Origin: Chalara sp. BL73
Taxonomy: Eukaryota; Ascomycota; Leotiomycetes; Helotiales
Reading direction: 5' to 3'
NCBI GenBank assembly: GCA_918026815.1
Contig: CAKJVC010000182.1
Location: 620,001 to 684,000 of the forward strand
DNA: 64,000 nt
Numbering within the stretch: position 1 is the first letter of the stretch; every line of letters begins with the position of its first letter. Both the position numbers and the translations under genes were made by a program. Positions 1 through 10,857 of the stretch are shown here, one piece after another. Under the pieces are notes generated by a model, which saw only the letters and a program-made list of their open reading frames with translations, ran no database searches and was not told the origin of the DNA.

Positions 1-1200
1 CTAGTAGCTTTGACTTCTGCATCAATCTATTTTTTTCGTCTTATTCGTTTGGTTTTTCAATGTTATTTAAGAAAATCACCTTTGGAAGCCTATCTCCTCC
101 ATCTGACTGAGGCTGCACTTTCCTGTCGGCTAGCTCTTTTCTGCAAATTTTCCTATAGGGAACAGATTGGAATAGTTGAGCTAGCTGAACTATTTTGGGC
201 ACACTATCGCATGCAGAACCTCAAATAAAGTGATCACAAGGACGTAGTACTATAACCTATAGTGTCTAGGCTTCTAGCGGTCCAAACCAATGTTTCCAAG
301 AATAAAAATAAAGATATATTCTACATCAATTCAATTTGCGTAGTCAAAAATCCATAGTAAATATAGCTAAGCATATTCATAGTAGTAACCATTAAATTGC
401 TTTAAATATTAATTACTCAACAAATCAGTAAAATTTTTGAAGTTCCTTTTTTTGTGCTTTTAACATTGTTAGTAAATTTAATATATATTTTAACAATGCG
501 GCGTAGTTTGGGTGACTATTTTACTTGTCTATTAAATCTACTGCACAGCATAATATATACTACAGCAATAATGATTATCGCATTAAGGCGTTTTAGGCAA
601 AGAGCAATGTATAGACATAAGCATTGTTATTTACCCTGAAGAATATGCAGTATATAACAGCGAATCTCTTATGCGAATGTTCTTATGGTATTTTCCATTT
701 CCATCTCTTGGCCTGAGCAGTTGCTGCTTAGCCTGAGCTATGGTTGAGCAAGCTTAAGCTGAGGGCGAGCATTCCTGAGCACGTCTTGAGCGCACACTAA
801 GTAACGCTAAGCATGTATTAAAGAGCTGTTGTAGGATCTCTAAGAACTCGTTTAGCTCCCTTGAGGCCTAGCTACACTTTCCTTGTCTTGACTCTATGTG
901 GGTACTATTTCGGATCCGATGGCGAGCTCTCTGGATCCATTTTTGGATCTCTATTCTTTGATATGCACGTGGTAAGGTTAAGTGGTCTAGCTTTATCGTT
1001 TACGTTAAACCTAGGTTCATAGAAAATAGATAAAACACCTTAAACTATCTCTACGATGCTCTTATATCCTAAATCTCCTGCGTAATAAATATATCCGTTA
1101 ATAAGGTATCGTTGAGTCGAAAAATCAACGTTAGTAACGCCTCTGGATCTGCTATCTTCCCAGAACACCAACCGCGAAGACTGAGATATATTCTAATTCA
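1..1200. other. AT-rich, gene-free stretch at the left edge
   Basis: I find no convincing gene. The DNA is AT-rich with scattered stops in all frames. Around 700-790 there is a run of loosely repeated CTGAGC/TTGAGC hexamers. On the minus strand about 10-225 one frame stays open for some 65 codons but ends in a stop and matches no family I know. The composition resembles decayed repeat DNA next to the broken gene that follows. Confidence 0.5.
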
Positions 1201-3472
1201 GCAAAGGCTGCCAGTGGCGATGCCTTTGCCGAGCTGCGCGAGGCAGTGACGGCGCTGAACGATCATCAAACGCCTCAGCAATCAGAGTCCCCAATAGTAC
1301 CGACTCCGGTTATGCATCAAACAATCCATCGAAGAGAGCCACGCCAGATTCCACACCAGATACCACTGCCAAAGAAGTTTTCGTGGATGGTGTGATAGTG
1401 CAGCTGTGGAATCCTCTAGGATCGAAGAAGATCAAGCTTCAATTGTTTGACGACATTCCGAAGCCTCAACGGACTCAAGAACGTTTCGACAACCTGAAAG
1501 CAGAATATACCAAATCTCTCTTGAATTCCTCCGAGCGCCGCCCAAACCCGTAAAAAATATTCGAAATATTGCTATGAGCTTGGAAGTTCTAGGAAAGGAG
1601 AGGAAGACTGCGGCGCCTTGGGTCCTAATTCAATGCCGAAAAGCTATCGCAAAGAAGGTCAGAAGCTTTTTCAAGCAGAGCAATGTTGATGCGGATTTCA
1701 AACCGTCTGAGCCCACACCATATGCGCCATATTTACCTATACTTGTCCATGAAGAGTCTCCCGAATCGGCTGCACGATCTGACAACCTTTTGGACCCTTC
1801 GTCATCCAAAGATGCTAGCACATCCCTTGGCGTGGCGATCTACGGTGATCAATTCTTGATGGTGGAGACTCTATGCGGCTCGGAGATCAAGGCTGAGATT
1901 CATAACACGATACATACAGCAACAATCGGCGGTCTCGTCTCAGTAGTGAGCAAAGATGGAAACAAGTCTTTATTTGCCCTTACTGCTGGCCACTTTATTG
2001 ACGCTGATCAATACGACGAGGATGAGGATGAAGAAGACGACGATGATGATGCCTATTCCTCGTATGATGAAGACCCATACGAACTCGATCTAAGCTCCCT
2101 CCCGAACAAGTCGTTGCCGCCTAAGCAGGATTTCAGTAACACGAAACCGGATGAATTGGAACGACGTAGACAACTTCCTTGGTTTGGCTCTGAAATGGGC
2201 CATATCTATAGAGCATCCCACCATGATCTACAAGACCGTCCAAATCTTGACTGGGCTTTAATTGCAATCGAAAACGATTCACTCTACCTGCCGAATGTTA
2301 TTATGTCGAATGAAGTAGCATTACCATCTCCAGGGCTTACTAGGACCGGACCAAAAAGAAAAGTGACTGTTACTGCTGCCAGGGGTCGGGCTCTATCTGG
2401 CTCTCTGTCACTAGAGTGGTCGTATCTGACCCTGGCCCCGGGTAATACAATGATCAAATCATATCTTTTAACATTTGATAACGGTCAAGGTGAGAGGTCA
2501 CAATCTCAATTAAATTCCAGATTTCTAACCTTTCATGCTTGACAGTCTTGGGCAAAGGCGATAGTGGCGCGTGGGTCACTGACAACGAGACCCATGAAGT
2601 TTATGGGCATGTCGTAGCCTCCGAGGCTTTCGGAAGAGCTCACGTTATCCCAATGAATGATATATTTAGCGATATAACAACGAGGCTCTCTTTGTTTGCC
2701 GTCGGACTTGCATCCCAAGACGAAATTTTGTCAGTTCTAAGCAATGAAGCTAGATTCGACAAATCTTCTACTCCCCTTAGGTTAGAAGCAGATGATAGTT
2801 CAAGTGCGACAAGCGGCGCGGCCCTTCTGAAGTCTAACAATCCGATTTTGGCAGCTTCTACCGATTTGAAAGAACCAGCAGAAGGTATTCAATTCGGATC
2901 AGACCCTCAATCGCCTCCAGCTCTGCCACATCCTCACATTCCTCAAGAATTCTCAACACTTCCAGCAATATTGCAATACAGCCTTGAAGTGGACGAAGGA
3001 TATGTATCGAAACAAGCAGCTCCTGGAGGAACTCCTGGAGGAGGTACTGGAGGAGGTCCTGAGAACAGTAATGTTTACTGGAAGCCCTACGGACCCTACA
3101 GACCCCCCGACGCATAATATGGACATAGGAGCGGCGCAGAGCTCTACTCCTTACATGCCAGGCTATAACTTTCACATACCAGGCTATAATCCTTACGCCT
3201 TAAACTTCAATCCCATTGCCCCAGGATTCAGTTATCACGGCCCTTCTGGCCCGCATAAATACGGCACAGACTCTGGTAATGCATCTACCTTTAGCAGACT
3301 ACACTACGCCGCTGGCCTACCTAGCTCTGTGGCAGCATCTATAGGACCCGACTTTTTCAGAACATACCCGGCTTCTGTAAGACAGGACCGCGTCCCACAA
3401 CACACAACAACTAAGAGTTCCTACGATTCCAAACGTTCTGAGCGAGACTCAGGGTATGTGTCACAATGATCA
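1200..3472 (+). pseudogene. Decayed gene with trypsin-like triad pattern (largest open part 1574-3117)
   Basis: The best preserved part runs from an in-frame ATG at 1574 through a canonical 56-bp intron (2490-2545, GTGAGA, CTAAC branch, ACAG) to a stop at 3115-3117. Three spaced blocks look like a chymotrypsin-fold peptidase: LTAGH (His), DWALIAI (Asp) and GDSGAW (Ser, just after the intron). An acidic DE-rich insert lies between the first two. The reading continues outside this ORF in other frames. Upstream, 1200-1550 encodes protein-like sequence with frame changes near 1260-1310 and near 1520, and the 1574 ATG lies inside an open frame starting before it. Downstream, coding-like sequence resumes in another frame after the C run at 3103-3108 and ends at 3467-3469 with SERDSGYVSQ. 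Several independent frame breaks argue for a pseudogene, although unrecognised introns could explain one or two. No catalytic activity can be claimed. Confidence 0.6.
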
Positions 3473-5339
3473 TCCTTTAATTAGCGTGCGGGGCATGCGG
3501 TATTTTGGTTTAACACCATAAATTGAGAGAGCTCTGGTTGTGTTTGATCTGGATGGATCTTGCCACTAGCAGTGCGATTATATGAAATTAGGGTTGGGGT
3601 TATTCATCACATAGGAGGACTTGATGCGTTTAGCGTTGTTTAGCATCTATCCTATTAAAGGTTAAAGGCTCTAACTTTATGTTGGCTCGTATCCTTGGCC
3701 ATTAGCATATGCAATCGTATATTAGACTAATGTTGATTTTCCGGCAGAGGCTGACCTACGTTCCTACGAATATCTTCAACCTTTCAAACCAAGACCGGGG
3801 GGGGGATGCAAGTGACAGCGTAGAAAAGATGGCAACGACAGGTGATGGTGCAGTTCTAGTTAAGTAGGCGAATCAATGAATATGGGAGTCAGGCGTTGCA
3901 TAAAGAATTGCGTATTTAGGTGCGAGGGCTAGGAAGATAAGGTGGCCATATCTGACTTTTGTTCTGGAAGCCTTGCTGTCCCCCTGATCAAGAGGAGCAA
4001 ACGCAATTGTTGGTTGACGTCTAAGGTTGGGGTGGTATTGGGTTTATATGTAATTTTCCTTTTGCCCCAATACCAGCTTCATGCCCCATATCCTTATTCA
4101 CTGCAAACCGGCCTAATTCAACTAATTCCCATCTGTCCTCGCAAGGTTCTCTTCCAAAAAAAAAAAAAAGGTGAAAAAGTGAAAGGCATATAAAGAGATG
4201 TGATATCCACGTTCCCCCTCCCTAGTGAAGGATCTTAACCACATCTTGGAAAATATAGAAGCGTGGCTGGAGACATGCCCGATAACATCGCGACATGTGA
4301 CAAGCAGTCTTTGGAGATGGAAGCTATCAGTTTGGTACAAGTACGAGTGCCAAGCGACAACGGTAGAGTAAAAGGGTCAAATTGCATAAGAGAACTTACA
4401 ATTTAAGAAAAATAGATCTGGTGAACAACAACAACTACTGAGATGACAGTGAAAGAAATGCACAATACATTATCCAGGACCTTTGCAAGGCCCTGGGTTG
4501 CGGATGTCTTTACCTAGCTAATCTCTTGAAGAGTTGAGGTCAGGAGTTGCGTTGGATCGCTTGGGCTGAATCACTTGATTGCTGCGTATTCGTGGCAGCT
4601 TGTGAAGGTAACTGATGATGATTTGGGGTTTAGGCTTCTGGTAGATGAGATTATGGCTTTTTATTTGAGGGCGTGAGTGTGTGAAAACAGGATGAGGAGT
4701 AAGGCTATGGATTACGCAGTAGGGGAAGTAGGAAGAGGATAGTGTAAGAAAGGAGCTGGGAGGGGAAGAGTTTAAGTCGGCTTCGGTATAAAAGGGATGA
4801 GGTAGTAGTGTTACTATGGCTCCAAAACATAAAGCAACCTAATCGTGGGATAGGAAAGAATGTGTCTTGATGGATTTGTAGTTATGATATTTGGTGGATT
4901 ATAGAATCAGAGGGAATAAGACAACATGGGAGAGGTATCGTTCTTTGTGCGAGGAATGTTACAGGAACATATTTCATGCGTGAAGTACCTTGAAATGATG
5001 ATATCAAGGGTAGTGACAATGCAAAGTAGAATGACAACGAAGACGCAATATGGGCAGTAAGCAGTGAGCAGTGTGGGGTTTGCTTACTTGGTGTTTTTTG
5101 AATTATCACAACAAGCTCTATAGTGCTACTTCCTCGAGGAAGGGTTTGCCGAGTACTAGAATCGAATTGCCAACGCCCTCCATGAATACTCAGGCTAACA
5201 GAATAGTTGCAACGTAACGCTCATCACGTGCTTCCATAGAAGTGCAAATCTCTTCTCGATCTAGAACTTTCCCATCTATAAAGGTCTTCAATTCTGCCTA
5301 TACCATCAACTTCAGTCGTCACATTTCCAATTGCCGTTG
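3473..5339. other. Intergenic region, no supported gene
   Basis: No ORF here looks coding. There is a G run near 3797, an A run near 4148-4161 and a TATA-like GTATAAAAG near 4786 with no credible downstream ORF. A second TATA-like CTATAAAG at about 5275 lies some 65 bp before the small ORF at 5340. An unannotated non-coding transcript is possible but not shown. Confidence 0.4.
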
Positions 5340-5555
5340 ATGTTTCAAAACATTGAAACATCTTCTGCTCCTCCCCGCTTTCCATCTCACCCAATCAATC
5401 GGTTGACGCTTAGGAGGCGTCTCGCCAAAACCTGCGCCGGCCTCGCTTGTGGCTCACGCTTTTCATCATCGTATCTGCTATTTTTGGGGACAGAACGCGT
5501 GGACAAACGAGCGAAGCTGAAAAAAGCACAAGAATTGGAAAAGCTTAATGCGTGA
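5340..5555 (+). CDS. Possible small basic protein (71 aa), weakly supported
   Basis: A 71-codon ORF starts at an ATG about 65 bp after a TATA-like CTATAAAG and a CT-rich leader. It is rich in Arg, Lys and Ser and ends in a short Lys/Glu helix-like tail. I recognise no family and found no intron extending it. The promoter-like context is the only positive evidence, so this may be a chance ORF. Confidence 0.2.
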   Translation: MFQNIETSSAPPRFPSHPINRLTLRRRLAKTCAGLACGSRFSSSYLLFLGTERVDKRAKLKKAQELEKLNA

Positions 5556-6833
5556 AAATTGGAAGAGAAGCCGAGGAATCAAGCATTATAGGAGCGGATT
5601 GGATGATGAAATAACTTTCAACTGGAAGCGCGTGAGTACAGGTTGAGGAGGCTTTGAGGTTGGATGGGCTTTGTTGACGTTGTCTTTTTTCCTGCTGGGC
5701 GACTTGCAGCTGAAGAGAAGTTTGAGGGTGGATGCCGGCGTTCGGTGTAGTGTTTGGAACCCAACTGCCGAACACTCCGACCCTCTCAAAATCTCGCTGG
5801 TTGAACATCAGTTGGTCCAGAACAACTGATGTTCAGAGTCCCCTTTCTTTCTGCCTCAGGTATAATCTCCAATACGAAACGCACGACAACGGTAATCTCC
5901 ACTCAGCCCTAAACGAAAGAGGTTTTTGCAATGCCAGAAAGCCTCACGATGGGGCTCTTTCGGCGCTCTTCTCGTTGGAGATTTAAGCATTGCGATCCAC
6001 CTGTCAGGTGTGGGAGATCACCGAGCAATTCTTGATTGGAAGCTTGGGTTTCGTGTTTGAGATGGGCGGAAGGCATAACCTGTGGCGTGAATGTGTATTT
6101 TGTTGCATGATGTTGTTCATTTCATCTGATGTTGATGGTGGCTTCATTTAACGGATCTTGAGGAGAGGTTTTACAGTATACCATAGTCAGAGATTGATTG
6201 CTCCCTGGACGAGAGGCATCACCCAGTGGGGTTGTTCTGCTTGCGATATATGATTTGATGTGACATGAAGCAGCTGGGAGAGATGTTTTTTGCGGTGTAT
6301 TTATTATGACGTCTATTTCCTTCTCGAGTCATTGCAACTTGTGTCTTCAGATCGTATTTTCACATTCATCGGAGCAAGGTGCCCAAAAGTGATGCTTTGC
6401 AAAGGCATTTCCGTGACGGCCAGATCGAGCCAAACCCATGGCGAAGATCGGCCATCTTTAGCACTTCAAGCAGTCTGAAACCGTGAAACATTCTCAGGAA
6501 GCATACTATTTTGGTATGATGGTGGATCTCCAACCCGTCTGTAAAGGGTAATGCACTAGAAGCTTTGGAAGAAGAATCTTTCTCCATGCCTTAGTCATGT
6601 GCCGCGGCTCCGTACCCAGCCAATCAGATGGATGGAAGGGAGAGTCGGGCCGGGGGGGTTGGCAGAATCTCGGAAGTTGCCCTGATTGCCCCCTTTTCAA
6701 CCGTCAACCGGTGGTTCCCCCCCCTTCTCTCTCTCTTTTTAACCCTTGCCACCCCGTCGGAGCATCGGTCGTTCAGGGTTGTTTGGGGGCTGATAATTGG
6801 TCGAGCAGATACAGATAGAGGCTGTGCATTATG
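5556..6833. other. Intergenic region upstream of the bZIP gene
   Basis: No supported gene. It contains a perfect 13-bp inverted repeat (5802-5835, listed separately). A six-codon upstream ORF (6831-6848) starts at the last ATG before the bZIP start. The stretch is probably promoter and upstream leader of the bZIP gene. Confidence 0.4.
5802..5835. repeat. Perfect 13-bp inverted repeat with 8-nt loop
   Basis: TGAACATCAGTTG at 5802-5814 is exactly complementary to CAACTGATGTTCA at 5823-5835, with GTCCAGAA between. It could form a hairpin or be a palindromic binding site. It lies about 1.5 kb upstream of the bZIP start. No function is shown. Confidence 0.8.
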
Positions 6834-7376
6834 CCCAAATTTCAGTGAGACCAGATAATAATTGAACCCTATTCCCCCGTGTGTCCGTCTCTCCTCTTCC
6901 TCTCCATAACCACAAATAAGAAGTACTCACTCACTTCTACTAATCATCAACACCACCACCACCATCATCATCACCATCATCATCATCACAACATCACGCA
7001 ACTCACTCGTTGTTTAGCTACATACCATATACGCACTCTCTCACCTGCTCCTCTTAATCAATCAGACCACGCTACCCTTTCGCTTCTGATTCCGTTGGTG
7101 TGGCTTGGATTCAACTTACTTTCCCTCATAGCCGATTTCCGACCCCTGGTCTTCCACCACCACCCCCCCCCCCTTGGCAGGCCACGCGTCCTTCTAACCA
7201 AGCCAAGTCTGAGGAATACACCTGACAAGGCACCAAATTCCTCTTCAATCACTCCCCCCCCTCTCGAGACAAGACTCCTTTAACGAACACTCCTACCACC
7301 ACACCATTTGAATTCAACCACCTGTCTGTATCCGTATACCCTCACTGATACTACTTTTGGTACGCAATTCTCAACA
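6834..7376 (+). promoter_or_regulatory. Long pyrimidine-rich, ATG-free 5' leader/promoter of the bZIP gene
   Basis: No ATG occurs on the plus strand for 543 nt before the bZIP start, while the sequence is dense in CT tracts, a CAC/CAT trinucleotide run (about 6950-6990) and C runs near 7162-7173 and 7253-7260. The nearest upstream ATG (6831) opens a six-codon ORF. Absence of ATGs over such a length is what selection on a scanned 5' UTR would leave. The transcription start is not visible. Confidence 0.55.
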
Positions 7377-9204
7377 ATGTCTTCCACACAGTCCTCGCAG
7401 AACAACATGGTGAAATCCAATTCACAAGCCAATTGCCTCGACCCGCTCGACTCCTTGATCGACTTCTCAGAGTACGAAACCGTTTCATACCACTCCCCAT
7501 CGCTCTCTCCATCAGCATCGAAGAGCCAATTCAGCACAAGAGCCGTATCAAACACTCCTCCGGTGCTTCCCTCCTCTCAGCCAACCTTCAGCGCTCCCAG
7601 TCACAACTATGAACTCTACCGTCAGACCACCGGCATCCCCCAAGGTGCCGTCGCGAACACGCTGGCCATCAACTCAAATAACATGCACATCAACAACCAG
7701 TTTGGCTTCTCTGATGGATACCTTTCTGGCATGAGCCCGAGCGATGATTTCATTGACTTTGGCACTGCTCCCACCAAGTTCGAGCAATCCGATGTCGACA
7801 TGAACTTCGACTCGCCCGCTGGCGAGCCTGCCTTCTTCTACCCAGAGCAGTCCGCAGCCGGCTTTGTTGACCCAGCCTCCGTCAGTGGAAGCAATCTGCC
7901 AGCCGCCGCCGTCCTGCCAACTCAGAGCAGCAATGTCGGACGCCTCTGGCCCGGTATGCATCAACAGCAAGCTGCTCTTGCTAAGGCACAAGCACAGCAG
8001 AAGCAACAGCAACAGATCATCCAGCAGCAGAGACAGCAGGCCAACGGAGGACAGCCAAGGCAACCATCCCAACGACGTGCAAACAATGGTCCAGCCGATC
8101 CTATCGTCGAAGAGAAGATCTCCCAGCTCTTGAACTCGATGAGACAAAGCAGCGTCGCCACTGAGAGCGATGATTCGAACAACAACATGAATATGTCTCA
8201 GACCCAGCGACCACGCAAGGATGAGGAGGATATGGATGAGGACGAGCGTCTCCTCGCCAGCGAGGAGGGCAAGAAGCTATCCAGCAAGGAACGTCGTCAG
8301 CTCCGCAACAAGGTTTCCGCACGCGCATTCCGATCGAGAAGAAAGGGTAAGCATAAAGACATGACGTTCATCAACAAATTACTAACTGGTATTAGAATAC
8401 ATTGGCCAACTCGAAGGCGAGATCGCCCAGAAGGTCAACGAGAACAACAACCTCCGTGCTCAGAACCGTGCCTTGATGGATGAGAACACTCGTCTATCAG
8501 ATCTCACCCGCATGCTCCTCTCCTCTCCATCATTCTCTGGCTTCCTCGACAACCTCTCTCAGAACCCGGCCAATGCTCAGGTTGCACCTGCAGCAGTCAA
8601 GCAACAGCCACAACAACCACAGCAACAGCAACAACAAGTCCGCAAGGATGTTAACCCATATGCTGCTCAACAGCAAATGCACCAGCAACACATCGGCATG
8701 ACCATGATCCCAGAACAACCAATCGACTTCTCCATGCTCGACCTCAACACCGATGCCTACAGCTACCAACCCCAAGTCTTCTCCGTGCTCAGCCTTCCAG
8801 AGCCCACCATTGACTCTGAAGTTCTTTCCGGAAAGTCAAGCCTGCCGCCAATGATGGCCAGCGAGGATGACAAGGTCGAAATCCCAGTCATCGAACCCTC
8901 TCCTATTCTCTCCGCACCTGTAGAAGAGAAGGCCGAGGTTGTTGATGAAGAATTCGATGCCAAGTTCGCTCTCTTCGCCTCATCGCCCGCTCCTACTGCC
9001 GCCGCTACATCTTCCGAACCAAAAGAACTCGATATTCCCGCTCTCCTCGCCTCCATCCCATCCAAGCCTGTTCAGTACATCCTCGTGGTTGAGTCCTCAG
9101 TCAGTGATGACGAGGCCGAGGCTGCGATGCAGAGAGTCGAGAGATTAGCCGCGAGCATGGATCGTATGGCGGATTCCTTAAGAAGGATGACTGTCAACTT
9201 TTAG
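7377..9204 (+). CDS. bZIP transcription factor (592 aa)
   Basis: Two exons, 7377-8346 and 8396-9204, are joined by a canonical 49-bp intron (GTAAGC, ACTAAC branch, TTAG). The ATG at 7377 has a good context (AACAATG). The N-terminal half is Ser/Pro/Gln rich with a QQ tract near residues 200-230. The bZIP lies at about residues 305-360: a basic region containing the N-x7-R signature (NKVSARAFR), followed by a leucine zipper with many Asn. The intron falls between the basic region and the zipper. The C-terminal third has a second Gln-rich stretch, an acidic region and a predicted helical end. It should bind DNA as a nuclear dimer. The basic region resembles a widespread group of filamentous-fungal bZIPs (IDI-4-like), but I do not assign a symbol. 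It has a long ATG-free leader. Confidence 0.93.
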
Positions 9205-9622
9205 TCAATCCAAGAGAGAACTTGATTTGATGTGCATTTGGTGCTGCGCTTTAGCGGGTTAATGGGTTGGAGTTAAAATTGTATATTTCTTTCTACATAT
9301 TTCTTTTGTCATCATCAGCGGGACAGGGTTGTAAGAAGGTTGGGACTTATGGGTATGAAACGGTTTATGATCTCGTTTGCCACAGCGATGGCTCCCACTC
9401 AATTTTTCCTTGGCTTGCTTCATGTATATGGCTATGGCTGGATATATTTGATATCATATTTTAGAATTGTCCCATCAATGGGCAGAATCCAAAAATTCAA
9501 ATAATTAGGTTTCTATTGATTGCCTCGAGTGATTGTTCATCCTTGCATGTTGCCTTCTATTGCATTCATCTGAACCTACTTTGCGTTCCTTACATCTCCC
9601 TACATCAACTTACTTCACAGCT
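9205..9622. other. Short intergenic region after the bZIP gene
   Basis: Holds the presumed bZIP 3' UTR and a T/C-rich approach to the ATG at 9623. Nothing else is seen. Confidence 0.4.
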
Positions 9623-9976
9623 ATGGAAGCCCACCTCAACGTAAGCTAGCCTTATTGAAGATTAACCCTACCTCTACAACATCTCATCTCAACCAACAAG
9701 CAACTACCCATCCTCCCTCCATCAACCGCCACCTATTCATATGGCTCCTTGCCCTACCTTACCCCGTCGTCACCACCTAGCTCGTCATCGCTCCCTGACT
9801 ATCAATACGTACTCCCCTTCCTATTCAGCCAACCCGGAAAACCTGCACCCTCTCCTCAACCCGGCTTGTTACCTACCCAGGAGGAGCCGCATGCTCGCGT
9901 TGGATCTGCCCATCTCCAGCCGCGGGCGGTTTTCTCGGCCCGCGGCCTGTTTTCGGAAGCGGGCGGCGGTTTATAG
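9623..9976 (+). CDS. Small two-exon Pro/Ser-rich protein (97 aa), function unknown
   Basis: Exon 1 (9623-9640) encodes MEAHLN. A 60-bp intron with GTAAGC donor and AAG acceptor (9641-9700) keeps the frame into exon 2 (9701-9976), which begins QLPILPPSTATYSYG and is rich in Pro, Ser and Tyr. The start ATG lies in a clean context after a CT-rich leader. I recognise no domain. From about 9890 the DNA becomes GC-rich and all plus frames stay open for long stretches (one to about 10107), so the true C-terminus could use another intron and a different frame. Confidence 0.45.
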
Positions 9977-10857
9977 GCATGCTGCTGCGTGTTCGTGGCA
10001 GAGCCGTGGTGTTGCGGGATAGGGGCGCGTCGAGAGAGGCGTATATCCTCCTGACGGAAGGGCGTTTTGTCTTGCGGGTGTGGATGATTGTCATGAGTGG
10101 TTGAGATGGATAGCGTGGGACGGGATTGGTGGGGAAATTGGTATTGGGGTTCTTGTTGCTGGCTGATGATATTCTTCCTTTCCTCATGTGTTGTTCTGTG
10201 CTTTGGACTTGCCTAGGTAAGGGCTGCCTCTATGGTGGAATTTATATTGTTTGTGCTGGGTTAGTTCGTTGTTGCATGTCTTTCCGTTGGTACTTTTATG
10301 GGTTTGCCGTTTTGCGATTTTTGTGCTTGTGGTTCTTGGATTGCGCCTGACTATTTTGATTGCTCACAAGTCTAGAGCCTATGATTTTGGCTTTGTTGCT
10401 CATGTTGTTTCTTTAATCTTGGCCTGGCTGTAACTTTCACTTTTCCCCATATTTCCCCCGTTGTTGTGATCTTGATTATTGTAGCTATTGGAGGTAATCG
10501 TTTATAGACTTTTCACAGCTAAAATACATACAAAGATATCATGAAACATACCCGTGCGTCATTGTGTTATATCTTAGCCTTTTGGCCCAGTACAAAGAAT
10601 GAAAGGCCTTGCACTCCCAGCTCTAGCTTAGGGCTCTGGAATAATCACGTGACCATATAGTCGCACAGGTAGCAGCTGAAAACATCCAAAACAGGTTCCC
10701 TGCTTAGTCGAAACCCGATTTCTAACATCTCCCATATTATGACTATGGTTGGCTAACTACAAAATAGCTTCATGATGAAGATGCACTCTGAAAATAAGTA
10801 TAAAGCTAGGGCATCACTTGCTCCTCCTGGCCCAGGTACAGACTTACTCAAACGACC
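9977..10857. other. Intergenic region between the small gene and the HET gene
   Basis: The first 130 bp are GC-rich with frames that remain open and may be an extra exon of the preceding gene. The rest is T-rich and lacks supported ORFs. No RNA gene was recognised. Confidence 0.35.

Noticed and set aside
3942..4340. Short ORFs on both strands around the A run
   Set aside because: Low complexity at the ends, no start context and no conserved motif.
9873..10187. Minus-strand 104-codon frame over the GC-rich island
   Set aside because: Begins at a chance ATG in GC-rich DNA, with no promoter or family; it overlaps the spliced plus-strand gene.
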